This document shows, in pieces, positions 21,258 through 31,690 of a stretch of DNA of 64,000 bases; position 1 is the first letter of the stretch, and every line of letters starts with the position of its first letter. The notes under the pieces are model-generated. The model was given only the letters and a program-made list of their open reading frames with translations, was not told the origin of the DNA and did no database searches. The position numbers and the translations under genes were made by a program. Source of the DNA: Pyrocephalus nanus (Eukaryota; Chordata; Aves; Passeriformes; Tyrannidae); assembly GCA_038380795.1 (NCBI GenBank), contig CM076270.1:13807001-13871000 (forward strand), read 5' to 3'.

Positions 21258-21489
21258 CCAAAGAAAAGGAGGTTCAGGAGGATGTTCTCACTCTCTGCCA
21301 CTCCCTGACAGCAAGGGGGAGCTGGGTAGGGTCGAGCTCTGCTCCCAGGGAACAAGGGAGAGGAGGAGAGGGAACGGTCTCATGTTTGCCAGGGAGGCTT
21401 AGATTGGATATCAAGGATATTTGGCTATTTCTTCCCTGAAAGGGCTGCCAGACACTGGAACAGGCTGCCCAGGGCAATGGTGGAGTCAA
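21258..21489 (+). mobile_element. CR1 LINE, group B, 5' piece split by a SINE
   Basis: Sense from AAAGGAGGTTCAGGAGG through CACTCCCTGACAGCAAGG and GGGAACAAGGGAGAGGAGG to CAATGGTGGAGTCA. The continuation, GTGTTCAAAAACC onward, is at 21608-21746, after a tRNA-like insertion. The order is what one insertion inside a pre-existing CR1 would give. Confidence 0.85.
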
Positions 21490-21607
21490 TCTTGGTGCTG
21501 ATAGCACCAAGGTTGAGGGCTCAATCCCCATACAGACCATTCACCCAAGGGTTGGACTCAGTCCTGGTAGTCCTTTCCAACTGAGAATATTCTGTGAAAT
21601 CTGTGAC
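21490..21607 (+). mobile_element. tRNA-Ile-derived SINE fragment (TguSINE1-like)
   Basis: 21492-21510 folds as an anticodon arm. TTGGTG pairs with CACCAA around the loop CTGATAG, whose central GAT is an isoleucine anticodon. A T-arm-like GGGCTCAATCCCC follows with a near-B-box (21518-21527), then an acceptor-like TACAGACCA. It continues into a CR1-like tail (GGGTTGGACTCAG, CCTTTCCAACTGAG, ATTCTGTGAAATCTG). The D-arm half is missing, so it is 5'-truncated. TguSINE1 of zebra finch and other passerines is built this way. The insertion lies inside a CR1. Confidence 0.82.
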
Positions 21608-21746
21608 TGTGAAGTCTGTGAAGTGTTCAAAAACCTCATCGACGTGGCCTTGGGGGCATGGTTTAGTGGTGAACAAAACGGTGCTGGGTTCATGGCTGGA
21701 CTCAGATCTTGGAGGTCTTTTCCAGCATTAACAAATCTCTGAAACT
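21608..21746 (+). mobile_element. CR1 group B, 3' piece after the SINE
   Basis: Continuation of 21258-21489: AAGTGTTCAAAAACCTC, GTGGCCTTGGGGGCATGG, GATCTTGGAGGTCTTTTCC and AGCATTAACAAATCTC. Compared with intact copies, about ten bases of CCCATCCCTGG are lost at the junction. Confidence 0.82.
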
Positions 21747-23290
21747 GCCTGAAATTCCCTCTCCCACCTAAACCAGCAGCTCTGGGACTTGGGATGGAGA
21801 GACCAAGGAGTGTTTCTCTCCCTGTGAGTGAGGTCATACCATCCCTGCTCCGTCCTGATTGCTTCCTGGTCCCAACCCTTGGGACACTCCTTCCTATCCC
21901 TCAGGATTTGCCCCCACAAAGCTTCACCCAGCTGTAGCTTCAGAACTGCGGTGCAAACCAGCCCCCTTTGCAACAGCTTCATCTCCCTCTGGGAGGTGCA
22001 GTCCTCCTGGGAGGCACAGCATACGTTCCCTGTCCTCCCTCCCTGTTTGGCGGTGGCCTCTGTGCTGTCCCTAAACACACCAGCACATGAATCGATGCCT
22101 CTTGCAGAGCTATTGCATAGGAATGTGCTGCTATCGATCCTTTGGGCTTCACTTTCTCTTCCAACCCCCCAAACATCTCCTTTTTGTCAGCTCTCCTCCC
22201 CGAGCCGTTCTCCTGAGCCAGCAGAACGGGAATTGTTCAGAATCTCGCTGCATTTCCTGCTCTGAAAGGAGCTCTGCCCTTTTATCACTCGTACAAGGTG
22301 TCTGTTTGCTTCCTCCCCGTATCAAAATCCAAGAATTCTACTCTAAAAAATAATAAACTCACCAGCAAATGGCAGGCAGGAGCACACTGGAATTTGCTGG
22401 GACAAATGAGCATTATGCTGGCAATTAGTGGAATCTGCTATTTATCTCCTGCACAGGAATGATTATTAACAATGTGTCTTCTCAATAGTTTTTTGTGCTA
22501 AAAGGAAGCAGACTGTGGTGGAATTTGCAGCTCCTGTTGAGCTCTCACTGTTTTGATTGGGATAAGGACTATTTTCCTATTTGTGTGGTGTGTGCAAGTC
22601 CCATGCAGGAATATGGGCTCAGTGCCAGCTTTTTGGAATGACCTGGACTGGAGGAAGAGGAGATTTTGAGAAGCAGCAATCATTGCTTTCAGCAGGATCC
22701 AGCCACTGGCAGAGGTAAAACCCCTCTCCCAGTGCTCCCAAGGCTGTGTCCTTCCCTGGGAGACATCACAAAAGCCACACTCCTGGGACAGCTCCTCCAA
22801 AAGGGAAAGAGCTACTGCCCCACACATCAACCAGGAATCTCCTTTCCCTGCAAATCTGGCCTGTTTTTCTTTGTCCTGTTCACTGGCCTTGAGAAAACCA
22901 TCTCTGACAGTTTGGGGATCAGCACTGAACAAAACCATCTCTTTTTTGGCCTTTGTTCCCCCTCCTGCCCCACGTTTGTCTGGTCTACTTAGGCTACAGA
23001 TTCCCTGGAGCTGGTGTTCCTCTGAAGAGCACACAGCTGCTTCCACCATGGTGCTCCTTGTGGTTTGCTGCCTCCCAGTGTGCTGGAACACAAGGAATAA
23101 AAAATGGACACTGTTAATTTTATTCTTCACCCCCCAAATCACTTGTGAAAGCGGTCAGAGAATGAACACTCAGGTGTGTGAGCAGCTGGAAAATCAAATG
23201 CTGAGGAAAGACTCAGCACAGACATTCCCAGTGCCAACAGGGAAATATGCCAAGTGCTGAGGGTGACCCTTTTGTTTACACCTTGCTTTT
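21747..23290. other. Single-copy interval
   Basis: No repeat recognised. 22340-22500 is AT-rich with GAGCATTATGCTGGCAATTA and GATTATTAACAATG and may be a conserved element. The minus-strand frame at 22498-23142 is open for 214 codons outside repeats. It has no signal peptide, membrane segment or motif that I recognise, and I see no supporting splice sites. Confidence 0.45.
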
Positions 23291-23665
23291 AGAATCACAA
23301 GATGATTTGGGTTGGAAGGGACCCTGAAGATCATCTCACTCCAATCCCTGCCATGGGCAGGGACACCTTCCACTAGCCCAGGTTGCTCCAAGCCCCATCC
23401 AACCTGGCCTTGGACACTTCCAGGGATCCAGGGGCAGCCACAGCTTCTCCGAGGAACCTGTGCCAGGGCCTCTCCACCCTCGCAGGGAAGGATTTCTTCC
23501 CAATATCCCATCTATCCCTGCCCTCTGGCAGTGGGGAGCTATTCCCCTTGTCCTGTCACTCCATCTCTGGTCCCAAGTCCTTCTCCAGCTCTCTTGGAGC
23601 ACCTTCAGGCACTGGAAGGGGCTCTCAGGTCTTCCCAGAGACTCTCCAGGCTGAAACCTCTTCTT
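23291..23665 (-). mobile_element. CR1 LINE, group A
   Basis: Antisense from AGAATCACAAGATGATTTGG to GAGACTCTCCAGGCTGAAAC. It has the complete group A 3' region including GATCCAGGGGCAGCCACAGC. The overlapping frames on both strands (up to 182 codons) are CR1-derived. Confidence 0.93.
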
Positions 23666-24788
23666 AAACCTCATCTAGGAAGAAAGAAGAGCTGTTGGAC
23701 ACAAACACCCAGCAGAGCTGGGAGGATTTTTGGGGGTCCTGTTTGCCCCTGGAGGAGCTCAAGTGCCGTGTCAGACCTGTTGATGTGCCAGGGGATGCTG
23801 TGTGTGCTCCCTCAGAGCTGCCATTCCTGCTGGATTTTCCCTGTTATCACAGGGAACTGAGCCGGGAACGCTCCCTTTGTTCTCTGAGGCTGCTGAGTGC
23901 TGTACATCAGTCATTCCTGATGGATTCCAGCAGTACAGGGAGGAAGGCCTGTGTTGCAGCCACACAAATCGTGTCTCCTCAGCAGCCACCTGGGCTGTGA
24001 CTGGCAGGAGGACACAAGTCCCCTTCCCTGCAGACAGGTAGGACATTAATGGGAAGATGAGGCGGCCAGGCAGGCACCAGCCGTGCCTGTGATTTGCAGC
24101 TCCCGTTTGAAACCCCTACAGAATGTAGCCCAGGCTTTATAAAATAAAAGCTAATAAGAATCACAACAATTTTGCTTCCCCTGCGTAGCCTGCAGCAAGC
24201 CAGACGCAACATGGGAATCGAAGAATAAAGGCCATCAACTTCCGAAGGCTCCCCTCCCACTCCCTTCCTCCTCTTGCTCCAAATTGTTTTGAAAACATTG
24301 CTTTTCCCTTGCCTATTTCATTTTTGCAATGAAGTCATCAAACAAGATGACAGGGACTTTCGGAGACTGAAATCAATCAGCAAGTTCCTCTGTTGCTTTT
24401 TCTACTCAGGCAGGAAATAGGGGAATAAATCCTCCCAGAGTCCAAGGGAAGGGAAAGGGGGCAACGGGTGGGTTGGTTCCAGCATGGGGAGGTGCAGGTG
24501 AACAGATGGAGCTTCTGGACCACGTCCAGCCCATCAAAAGTAAATAAACCCCTGCCATGTGTTCATTCTGCTATGAGAAGTCTCAGCGAGTCACGGTGGT
24601 TTTCTGTTGTCCTCTGGAAAAGAAGAGACATTCCTGGTGTATCCCATCCCCTGTCACAGCGGTTTGGTTTGGAAGGGAGCTGTGGGATCTCCAGAGGACT
24701 TCCCCCCTCCCAGCCCAGATTGAGTCCACTTCTGGTGCTCAAAATCACGTTCAGATCACATCAGGCTCAAACTCTCCTCAAACTGTAG
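23666..24788. other. Single-copy interval with an AT-rich candidate element
   Basis: 24110-24260 (GCCCAGGCTTTATAAAATAA, AGCTAATAAGAATCACAACA, GACGCAACATGGG) has the look of conserved non-coding DNA. The remainder is unremarkable. No gene was recognised. Confidence 0.4.
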
Positions 24789-25128
24789 GATTGTGGAATC
24801 TCCTGAGCTGGAAGGGACCCCTAAGGATCATCCGGTCCCACTCCTGGCCCTGCACAGACACCCCAACAATCCCACCCTGTCCCTGAGAGCATTGTCCAGA
24901 CATTCCTTGAGCTCTGGCAGGGTTGAACTGCCTTGGGGAGCCTGTTCAGTGCCAACCACCCTCTGGAGGAAGAACCTTTTCCTGAGATCCAACCTGACCC
25001 TGCCCTGGCACAACTCCAGCCATTCCCTGGTCCTATCCCTGTCAACAGAGTAGGGATTGACACCTGTCCCTCTGCTTTCCCTCAGCAGGAAGCTGCAGAC
25101 AGGAATAAGCTCTTCCCTCAGTCTCCTC
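24789..25128 (-). mobile_element. CR1 LINE, group C
   Basis: Antisense: GATTGTGGAATCTCCTGAGC, GATCATCCGGTCCCACTCC, CCAACCACCCTCTGGAGGAA and CAGCAGGAAGCTGCAGACAG. It is somewhat diverged, for example CCCACCCTGTCCCTGAGAGC replaces the usual spacer. Confidence 0.9.
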
Positions 25129-28099
25129 CTGTATTTTATGGAGTGGCTGAAGGTAATGGAAAGAACTCACCCCACTATGGCTTCTTTGGGCTTTAGATAG
25201 AATAAAACTAATCAGAGGGGTTGTCTCCTCTCAGGGCTGCTTTAGGAATAGATCAAAGCTCCAGATTTACCAGGATCCAATGGAATGATGGCTGGGCAGC
25301 TGCATTTCCAGCCCAGAGGGGCAGGAAAAGCCACTGTCAGGTTTCGATGATGATTTTTACACCAATGCCTTCACTGTTCCCCTCGGCTGTTCAGTGGGAA
25401 CAGCCCCTGCATGGGAATCATGGACTCTGCAACTGAAGCCCTCCAAAGGCACTTGGAATGTGGGCAGAGAACAATCATTTGCTTGCACATTATGCAAGGA
25501 AAGTGCTGACTCAGTAGCACAAAAAAAAAAAAAAAAAAATCCCTGTAGGGAGCCAACAGGTTTTACCGGAAACCATTTGGGTTCAACAGAAAGATTGAGG
25601 GCTTGGAAGGAGGATTTGACAGTTTGCCCAAAAATTACTTCTCCCTTTTAAAGCCTTCACTTCACTGAAAAGTGTGTGTTCTTTCCTTCCAAAAAAAAAG
25701 CAAGGAAATGAGAGGCAAAAATGACGACACTGCCCAAACTCCATCAGTACAAATCTCAGTGGCAACTCACTTTAGGGAAGAATTATCTCAGCTTCACTTT
25801 CCTTTAATGAGCATCAATCAGGCTGGTAACTAAACTAGCTTTGCTTGTGAGTCTTGAAGTCTTTTAAAATGAAAGTGTTTATTAGGGAGCCTTCTACAAG
25901 GTTTTATGTCTTGCCTGTTAAGATGCTCAGTCGTGGCCAAAACACTCTCTCAAGTGGAACCAAATCTTATTGTTATTTATCACAGACTCCCACACACTCA
26001 GAAACCTTCACTGGGTGTTGTTTGGGGAGGGGGTGCAGTTGGTGGGTCGGATCCTCTGGAAGGTGCCATGACATGCCAGAGCTCACAGGTGGGATGGTGT
26101 GGTGAAGGTGGAGGTTGGAAGGACTCTGAGGCACCAGGAGCACAATTCCAGGGCAGGTAGAGTTAGAGATGGCAAGTGAGAGTCTTTGGCTTTTCCCCTG
26201 GGAACAGCTCGAGGTGTTCATCCCCCCAGCACTCCAGAGCAGCACCAGGGTGGGGGGAAATGCCATAAATCTCACTGGGATGGGGACACTGTGCTCATCC
26301 CTGGTGACAGTCCCAGCTCCAGCAGACAGCACTGGGATGTGCTGACACCTTTTCTGAGCAGCAGCACCAGCCCCAAGCACAAGTTTTGTGTTAATATGGA
26401 AATATGGATAAGAGCTTATGCTGTGACAATGATTTACTGCTTTGGTAACTGCACCTGATAACACAAATTTATCTTGGTCTCTCCACTTCAATTAGGTTTT
26501 TTCTAATGTGTGTTTTGAAATACAGATTCTCTCGGTCACATGAATTTATAGGAACGGCCGTGTGGCTCAGAGAATTCCAATCAGTATGGGAACATCTCCT
26601 TGCCTTCTGCTCCAGTGTCTCCTTATGTGTGTTATACTGTGCCATATAATGCAGATTTTCACACACTCTCTTAAAAAATGTGGGAAAAGGGGAGGCAGGC
26701 CCAGGCAGCATCACTGGGATTTGGTGGCATCCTTCCTAAAGGACCTGCTGGAGTTTGGCTGCAGCAGCTGGAGGATATTTTGTGGCCTCCTCCCTGTGAT
26801 CCAGCTTGGAAGAGAACCAGCAAGGGCACCTGAATTCATGGAAAATACATATTCTGCAAGTGACTCTCTCCCTGTGTCTCCTGGGAAGAAGAACTAAGTT
26901 GTTCCCTTATGGAGGAGGATGCAGCAGGAATCTGAGCACCAGCACTGTGCCTTCCCAAAATTGGGGACAAACGCCTGGTGGGCTCTTCGTATCTTTCTCC
27001 CTCTGTAAGAGAGAGCCAGGCTGGCTCAAAGAGTGGGATAAACAGCAGTTAATCCCTAATAAATATGTGGGGTAAGAAACCACCCCAAGCAGCTGCAGCA
27101 GCCACAGATCCCTTCCTGCCTCACAGCAGTAACTGAGGGCACTGCTCAGCTCCCCTGAAGTCCTGCTGGTGGGGCTGGTTGGGATGCTGGACACAAGAGA
27201 GAAGAGCTGACCCTTGAGTGGGAGCAAATGCCAGCGCTGTATTTGGTCCATAAATAAAGGAGGTTGGAATTTTGCTAGGACAAGTCATTACTCCACCTGC
27301 TCACACTAACAGCTGATGGCTGCTATTACTCTTAGTCACTCTCCAAATTTCCACCCAGAGAAACGGGGCCATTATTTTTTTTTTTGAAGCTGCTGTTGCT
27401 CTCACAGTCCTGCTGCTGCTTCTGCTTTTCCCTGGCTGGGCAGCTGAGCAGCTCTTCCCGGTGCTCTGGGAACTGCAGGTATGTGGGAGCAGATGTCAGG
27501 AACTGGCAGGGCTGGTTGTCTGGAACAAGATATCCCACCACAGCTACTGCTAGGGGGTGGACAGATGTCTTCTAGCAGATGCAACGCAGGTCTTTCCTTC
27601 TCCAAACTCCATCAGTCACATGTGAATCCCACATATTTGCTCTGATACCGTGGCCAAACACTGTTAAATAGGGATATTGCTGCTCCTCTGTTCACCTCAG
27701 GGTTTTTGATTCTGGGAGCTGTGCTGGTTCCTGGATGTAGGCATTGGAAATCTCCAAAGCTGCTCAGGGACTCAGCATCAAGGACCGGGGAACCCCAGGT
27801 GTGATGCAAACCTTCCCAAGATGATGAATATCTTTTTGAGTCTTGAGCCTTGCAGGAGTGATAGCACAGAAAACACAACCCAGAGTCAGCCAGTCTTCCT
27901 TGTGCCCGTCCTCTCTGGGTCTGGAGCTGTCTTCTCTCCACAAAGAGAACGTGGAGAACTCTGTTCCAGTAGCACATCCCAGCTCAATACACAAAAACCC
28001 TGTCTTCCTCCAGTAGGTTATTGGAGCTGCTCCTGGAATCAGGAGGTGTAGAGGTGGACACCAGGACTGGGATCTCCTGCAGTCACTGAGCTTCACATC
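25129..28099. other. 3-kb single-copy interval
   Basis: No repeat except a 21-base A run at 25520-25540, an A run near 25692 and a T run near 27376. The A run lacks an upstream AATAAA and shows no gene-like body, so it is not evidence of a retrocopy. Frames of up to 172 codons (25973-26491 minus) have no recognisable features. Confidence 0.45.
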
Positions 28100-28185
28100 A
28101 TCAGATGTGTTCAAAAAATGAGTTGATGTGGCACTTGGTGCTATGGTTTGGTGGTCATGGGGGTGTTCAGTCAGGGGTTGGACTT
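28100..28185 (+). mobile_element. CR1 group B, outer element, left piece
   Basis: Sense: GATGTGTTCAAAAAATGAG, GATGTGGCACTTGGTGCTAT and CAGGGGTTGGACTT. It is cut at 28185 by an antisense CR1. Its missing continuation GATGATCTTG starts at 28553. Confidence 0.88.
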
Positions 28186-28552
28186 CATTACAGAATGGTT
28201 TGGGATGGAAGGGACCTTAAACTCATCCAGTCCCACCCTCTGCCATGGGCAGGGACACCTTCCACTGGTCCACGTTGCTCCAAGCCCCGTCCAGCCTGGC
28301 CTTGGACACTTCCAGGGATCCAGGGGCAGCCACAGCTTCTCTGGGCAACCTGTGCCAGGGCCTCTCCACCCTCCCAGGGAAGGATTCCTTCCCAGTATCC
28401 CATCTAACCCTGCCCTCTGGCAGTGGGAAGCCATTTCCCTTGTCCTGTCCCTTCAGGCCCTTGGAGACTATCTCTCTCAACCTTTCCTGTAGCTCTCTCC
28501 AGGTACTGGAAGGCCACAAATAGGTCACCTCAAAGCTTCTCTTTCCCAGGCT
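28186..28552 (-). mobile_element. CR1 group A, inserted into another CR1
   Basis: Antisense from CATTACAGAATGGTTTGGG to TCTCTTTCCCAGGCT. It shows the full group A 3' region (GATCCAGGGGCAGCCACAGC, GGACACCTTCCACTGGTCC). Removing it restores GGTTGGACTT+GATGATCTTG of the outer copy with no clear target-site duplication. CR1 insertions commonly lack one. Confidence 0.92.
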
Positions 28553-28600
28553 GATGATCTTGAAAGTCTTTTCCAACCTGAATAATTCCATGATTCTCAT
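28553..28600 (+). mobile_element. CR1 group B, outer element, right piece
   Basis: Sense 3' end: GATGATCTTGAAAGTCTTTT, CCAACCTGAATAATTCC and ATGATTCTCATTCT. This is the end of the element that begins at 28100. Confidence 0.88.
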
Positions 28601-29870
28601 TCTCCCAGTGCTGCCTTCCAAGGGCTGCCAGAGCAACGAGCATTTGGAGAGAAGTTGATTTATGAAAGGGCTTGGGGTTTTTGTTTTTATTTGAAGGTTC
28701 TCACCAAGCAGAGCTGAGGAAGGATCGCCCCTTTCTCCAAAGGTCTAATATCTGCCTGGAATGTCAGGTGTTCTCACAGATACTGGAGATTAAAAGGCAG
28801 TGCTCCCCAGGCAATGTGATATTCAAAGTGGGCATTAGGTAGGAACATGGTGCAGTCATTTCCATGGCTGTAAAACTGAGAGCAAATGGGTTAGAGCCCT
28901 GGAGGAGAGGGAAAGTGGAGAGCTAGAGAAAGCTGTTCCAGCTGGTTTTTCCCTCACCTCAGGGAAAATGGGGCCATTATTAAAAAATACTCTGTTTCTT
29001 CTTAAAAATCCTGCCTTTCCTTTACCTTTACACTTATCTTTCATATCTCCAGTCAGTCCCATATTAGTGGAAGTGATCCTTACATGGAATAAGATCTGTG
29101 AAGTGCCTGGGAATACTTGGATGGCTAGAGCTGTTACAAAATGAAGTCATCGTCCCTACCATTCCTATTGCTGGTGGATCCATCAGCCGTGGATAAGTCA
29201 TTCTGTAAAAAGCAGCTTTCCAAGTGTGAGTGAAGAGCCCCAGATGTAAATTCTCTGTAAATTTCCTGTGTTTGCTGGTGCTGCTGAGCTGGGTCAGGGC
29301 TCAGCAGCCAGTGCTGGTTACACTGAGCTGAGCAGGGTAAACAGAGGAGCCACAAACGGCTGCTCAGGATCCAATCCAACCGTGGCCAGGCAAATATTTA
29401 TTATTTGCACAAACGTACAGGCTGGAACTTTTGCTCTTGTGAGGATACAGAGCCTGGAAAGGCTTTCTGTGCTTTCTGCAGACAGACCAGCACAGGCAAT
29501 CTCTGTCCTCTACTCCCTGTAGGAAAGGACACCTACGGTCTGCTGTTGGGAGAGGGGAGATCCTCAGCTGGAATTCCCACTCTAGGCATTGTTGCTTGGC
29601 TGTTCTGTGAAATCCTGGTTATCCAGCTTAGAAACACTCTGTTTGTTTTCTCAGGAGCATCCCAAAGCCATGGAACTTCTCCTCCTCCCTCTCTAAGCAT
29701 CTTCACTTTGTCACTCTGGGCGACCCCTGCTTGAACCTGGAGGCTGAGCTGTGATCCTTCTTTCCCACCAGCTTTGTCCAACAATCCTGGGTGTTTGGGC
29801 ATCCTCAGGGAGGCAGGAGACTTTGCTCAGTCTGAACAGGGTGGGAGACATGAGGGCAGGGCAGGGATAG
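28601..29870. other. Single-copy interval
   Basis: No repeat or gene recognised. Slightly AT-rich at 28960-29050. Confidence 0.45.
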
Positions 29871-30080
29871 GACGGGACGGGAAGGGAAGGGCAGGGATAG
29901 GACGGGACGGGACGGGACGGGAAGGGAAGGGAAGGGAAGGGAAGGGAAGGGAAGGGAAGGGAAGGGAAGGGAAGGGAAGGGAAGGGAAGGGAAGGGAAGG
30001 GAAGGGAAGGGAAGGGAAGGGAAGGGAAGGGAAGGGAAGGGAAGGGAAGGGAAGGGAAGGGAAGGGAAGGGAAGGGAAGG
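29871..30080 (+). repeat. Purine microsatellite, (GAAGG)32 plus GACGG variants
   Basis: 29921-30080 is 32 uninterrupted GAAGG units (160 bp). It is preceded by a mixed tract of GACGG, GAAGG and GCAGGGATAG units from about 29871, which looks like an earlier, less homogenised form. The plus strand is almost purely purine for about 200 bases and could form triplex DNA or support length mutation. The repetitive GREGKG peptide it would encode is not a protein. Confidence 0.97.
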
Positions 30081-30440
30081 GATTTATTTGTGTCTGTCTA
30101 AATTCTGTCCTCCAGGAATGGGAACAAGGGTCCCATTTATCCTTCAGAGCAGTGATGATGGAACAGAATTGATGGTAAATAGATTAAGCAGTTATCCTCT
30201 GTTAAGGCTTCAGCAGAAGAACCTTTCCTAAGATCCACCCTGTGGGAACAGGCTGTGGACAGTCACCAAAGTCTGTCCTAACTGCCAGTTAGGATGGATG
30301 CCAGTGCCCTGTGGTTGGGTGCCTGCTCTGATGGATCCCTGATGGATCCACTGAATTTCTGTGTGAATAAATTTGAGAGGTGGCTCTGAGCAATGGGAAG
30401 CTCCTGAAACAGTCAATTTGTGCCCAGAGATATTTTGCAG
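30081..30440. other. Single-copy interval after the microsatellite
   Basis: Nothing recognised. A short repetition, CTGATGGATCC, occurs twice near 30329-30351. Confidence 0.45.
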
Positions 30441-30777
30441 CACCAGGAGAGGGGGGTGTGGGGACCTTCTCCTTGTCTCCAGCTCCCTGACAGGAGGGGG
30501 GCTGGTGGGGGGTCAGGTTCTGCTCCCAGGGAACAAGGGACAGGAGGAGAGGGAACGGCCTCCAGCTGTGCCAGGGGAGGGTCAGGTGGGATATTAGGAG
30601 GAATTCCTTCCTGGAGAGGGTGGTCAGGCATTGGCAGGGGCTGCTCATGGAGGGGGTGGAGTCCCCACCCCTGGAGGTGTCCAAGGGAGGACGGGAGGTG
30701 GCACTCAGTGACAAGGTGGGGATGGGTGACAGATTGGACTCGATGAGAGCTTTTCCAACCTTAACCATTCTGTGATC
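30441..30777 (+). mobile_element. CR1 LINE, group B
   Basis: Sense: GAGAGGGGGGTGTGGGGAC, CTCCCTGACAGGAGGGGGGC, CCCACCCCTGGAGGTGTCC and ACCTTAACCATTCTGTGATC. The middle is altered (GTGACAAGGTGGGGATGGGT), so it is probably a distinct sub-lineage. Confidence 0.92.
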
Positions 30778-31439
30778 AGCAGAATAGGTTCATTTACTCC
30801 CTTCCATGCCTCGTTTTTACCCTTCCCTGGGTAAAAACTCTCCTTTTCTTCTCCCTTTTGAAAGCACTTTGTCTTTTCCCACCAGACAGAAGTAGATGGA
30901 ATAACTATCTTCACAGCAGCAGTAGTTTTGGTGTTAAACAAACAAGCAGAAAGCCAAAACTTCTGCCACTTTATATGTTTGTGTTTTGAAAACGAGTTAT
31001 TTATTTAGACAAACTGGAAAATATAACCACAAGCAACCCCTAAAGTGTCTTGCTCAGTTTCAGCGAGTTAACAGAAACCATAAGAGGGGGAATTTGTTGG
31101 CCTAAATTCAACCCCTTGGATTTGTTCCCCTGTGCCACCCAGTGCTCCCGGCTGCTCCAAGAGTCGGGAGAGCTGCAAGATGTGGGGGGAAGGAGAGGGG
31201 GAGCACAGGAATTTGACGACTTGAGTGGAAAGAGGGATTGAAATCTATGGAAACACTGAGTGCTCCAGCTTTGTGCACCTGGATGAGGAACCCTTGGAAA
31301 TCTCAGCCCACAAACTCCATGTTTGACCTTGAAAAATGAAGGCATTAATCCACAGCTCTGTGTGCTCTGTCCTGCTCCTTAATTCTCTGGCTGATGAAGG
31401 ACGGTATCATCACGTTGGCAAAGACACCGGGAATGGCTT

Positions 31440-31690
31440 AGGACAGGCTCCTTCCCTGCGGCGGCTGCTCCGGAATGGGAACTTTATCTCCAGATTGCTG
31501 CGGGAAGGGAGGGGGAGGGAAGGGTTTCTACCTGACTCGGGAGACAATGACCTGCTCAGAGGCGGCCGTGGGGAATTTTAAAGAGCTCAGGGCACGGAAA
31601 GGCTCCGTTTCCCAGGGGCAGCCCGGCTTTGGGAGGCAGCCCGGAAAGGGATGTGTGCCCACCGCAGTGTCACCATGGCAACGAGAGGGG
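31440..31690. promoter_or_regulatory. CpG-rich patch, possible promoter or enhancer
   Basis: About a dozen CpGs in 250 bases (GCGGCGGCTGCTCCGG, GGCGGCCGTGG, CAGCCCGGC and others), against very few in the kilobases around it. It ends in an RFX X-box. CpG clusters with X-boxes are typical of promoters of ciliary and other RFX targets, but no transcript or exon is visible beside it. The assignment is inference. Confidence 0.35.
31669..31682 (+). promoter_or_regulatory. Canonical RFX X-box
   Basis: GTCACCATGGCAAC fits the X-box pattern GTNRCC-NN-RGYAAC at every defined position, with the usual 2-base spacer. RFX factors bind this imperfect palindrome as dimers. A similar but imperfect site, GTTGCCATGGACAC, lies at 49117-49130. 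Confidence 0.55.

Noticed and set aside
21490..21540. Functional tRNA-Ile gene
   Set aside because: Acceptor 5' strand and D arm are absent, and a CR1-like tail follows. It is a SINE fragment.
22498..23142. 214-codon minus-strand open frame in single-copy DNA
   Set aside because: No family resemblance or motif recognised, and no promoter or splice evidence. Kept only as a note for RNA-seq comparison.
25520..25540. 21-base A run as the tail of a processed pseudogene
   Set aside because: No AATAAA upstream, no gene-like body and no flanking duplication seen.
29774..30172. Frame encoding a long GREGKG repeat peptide
   Set aside because: Simple translation of the GAAGG microsatellite.
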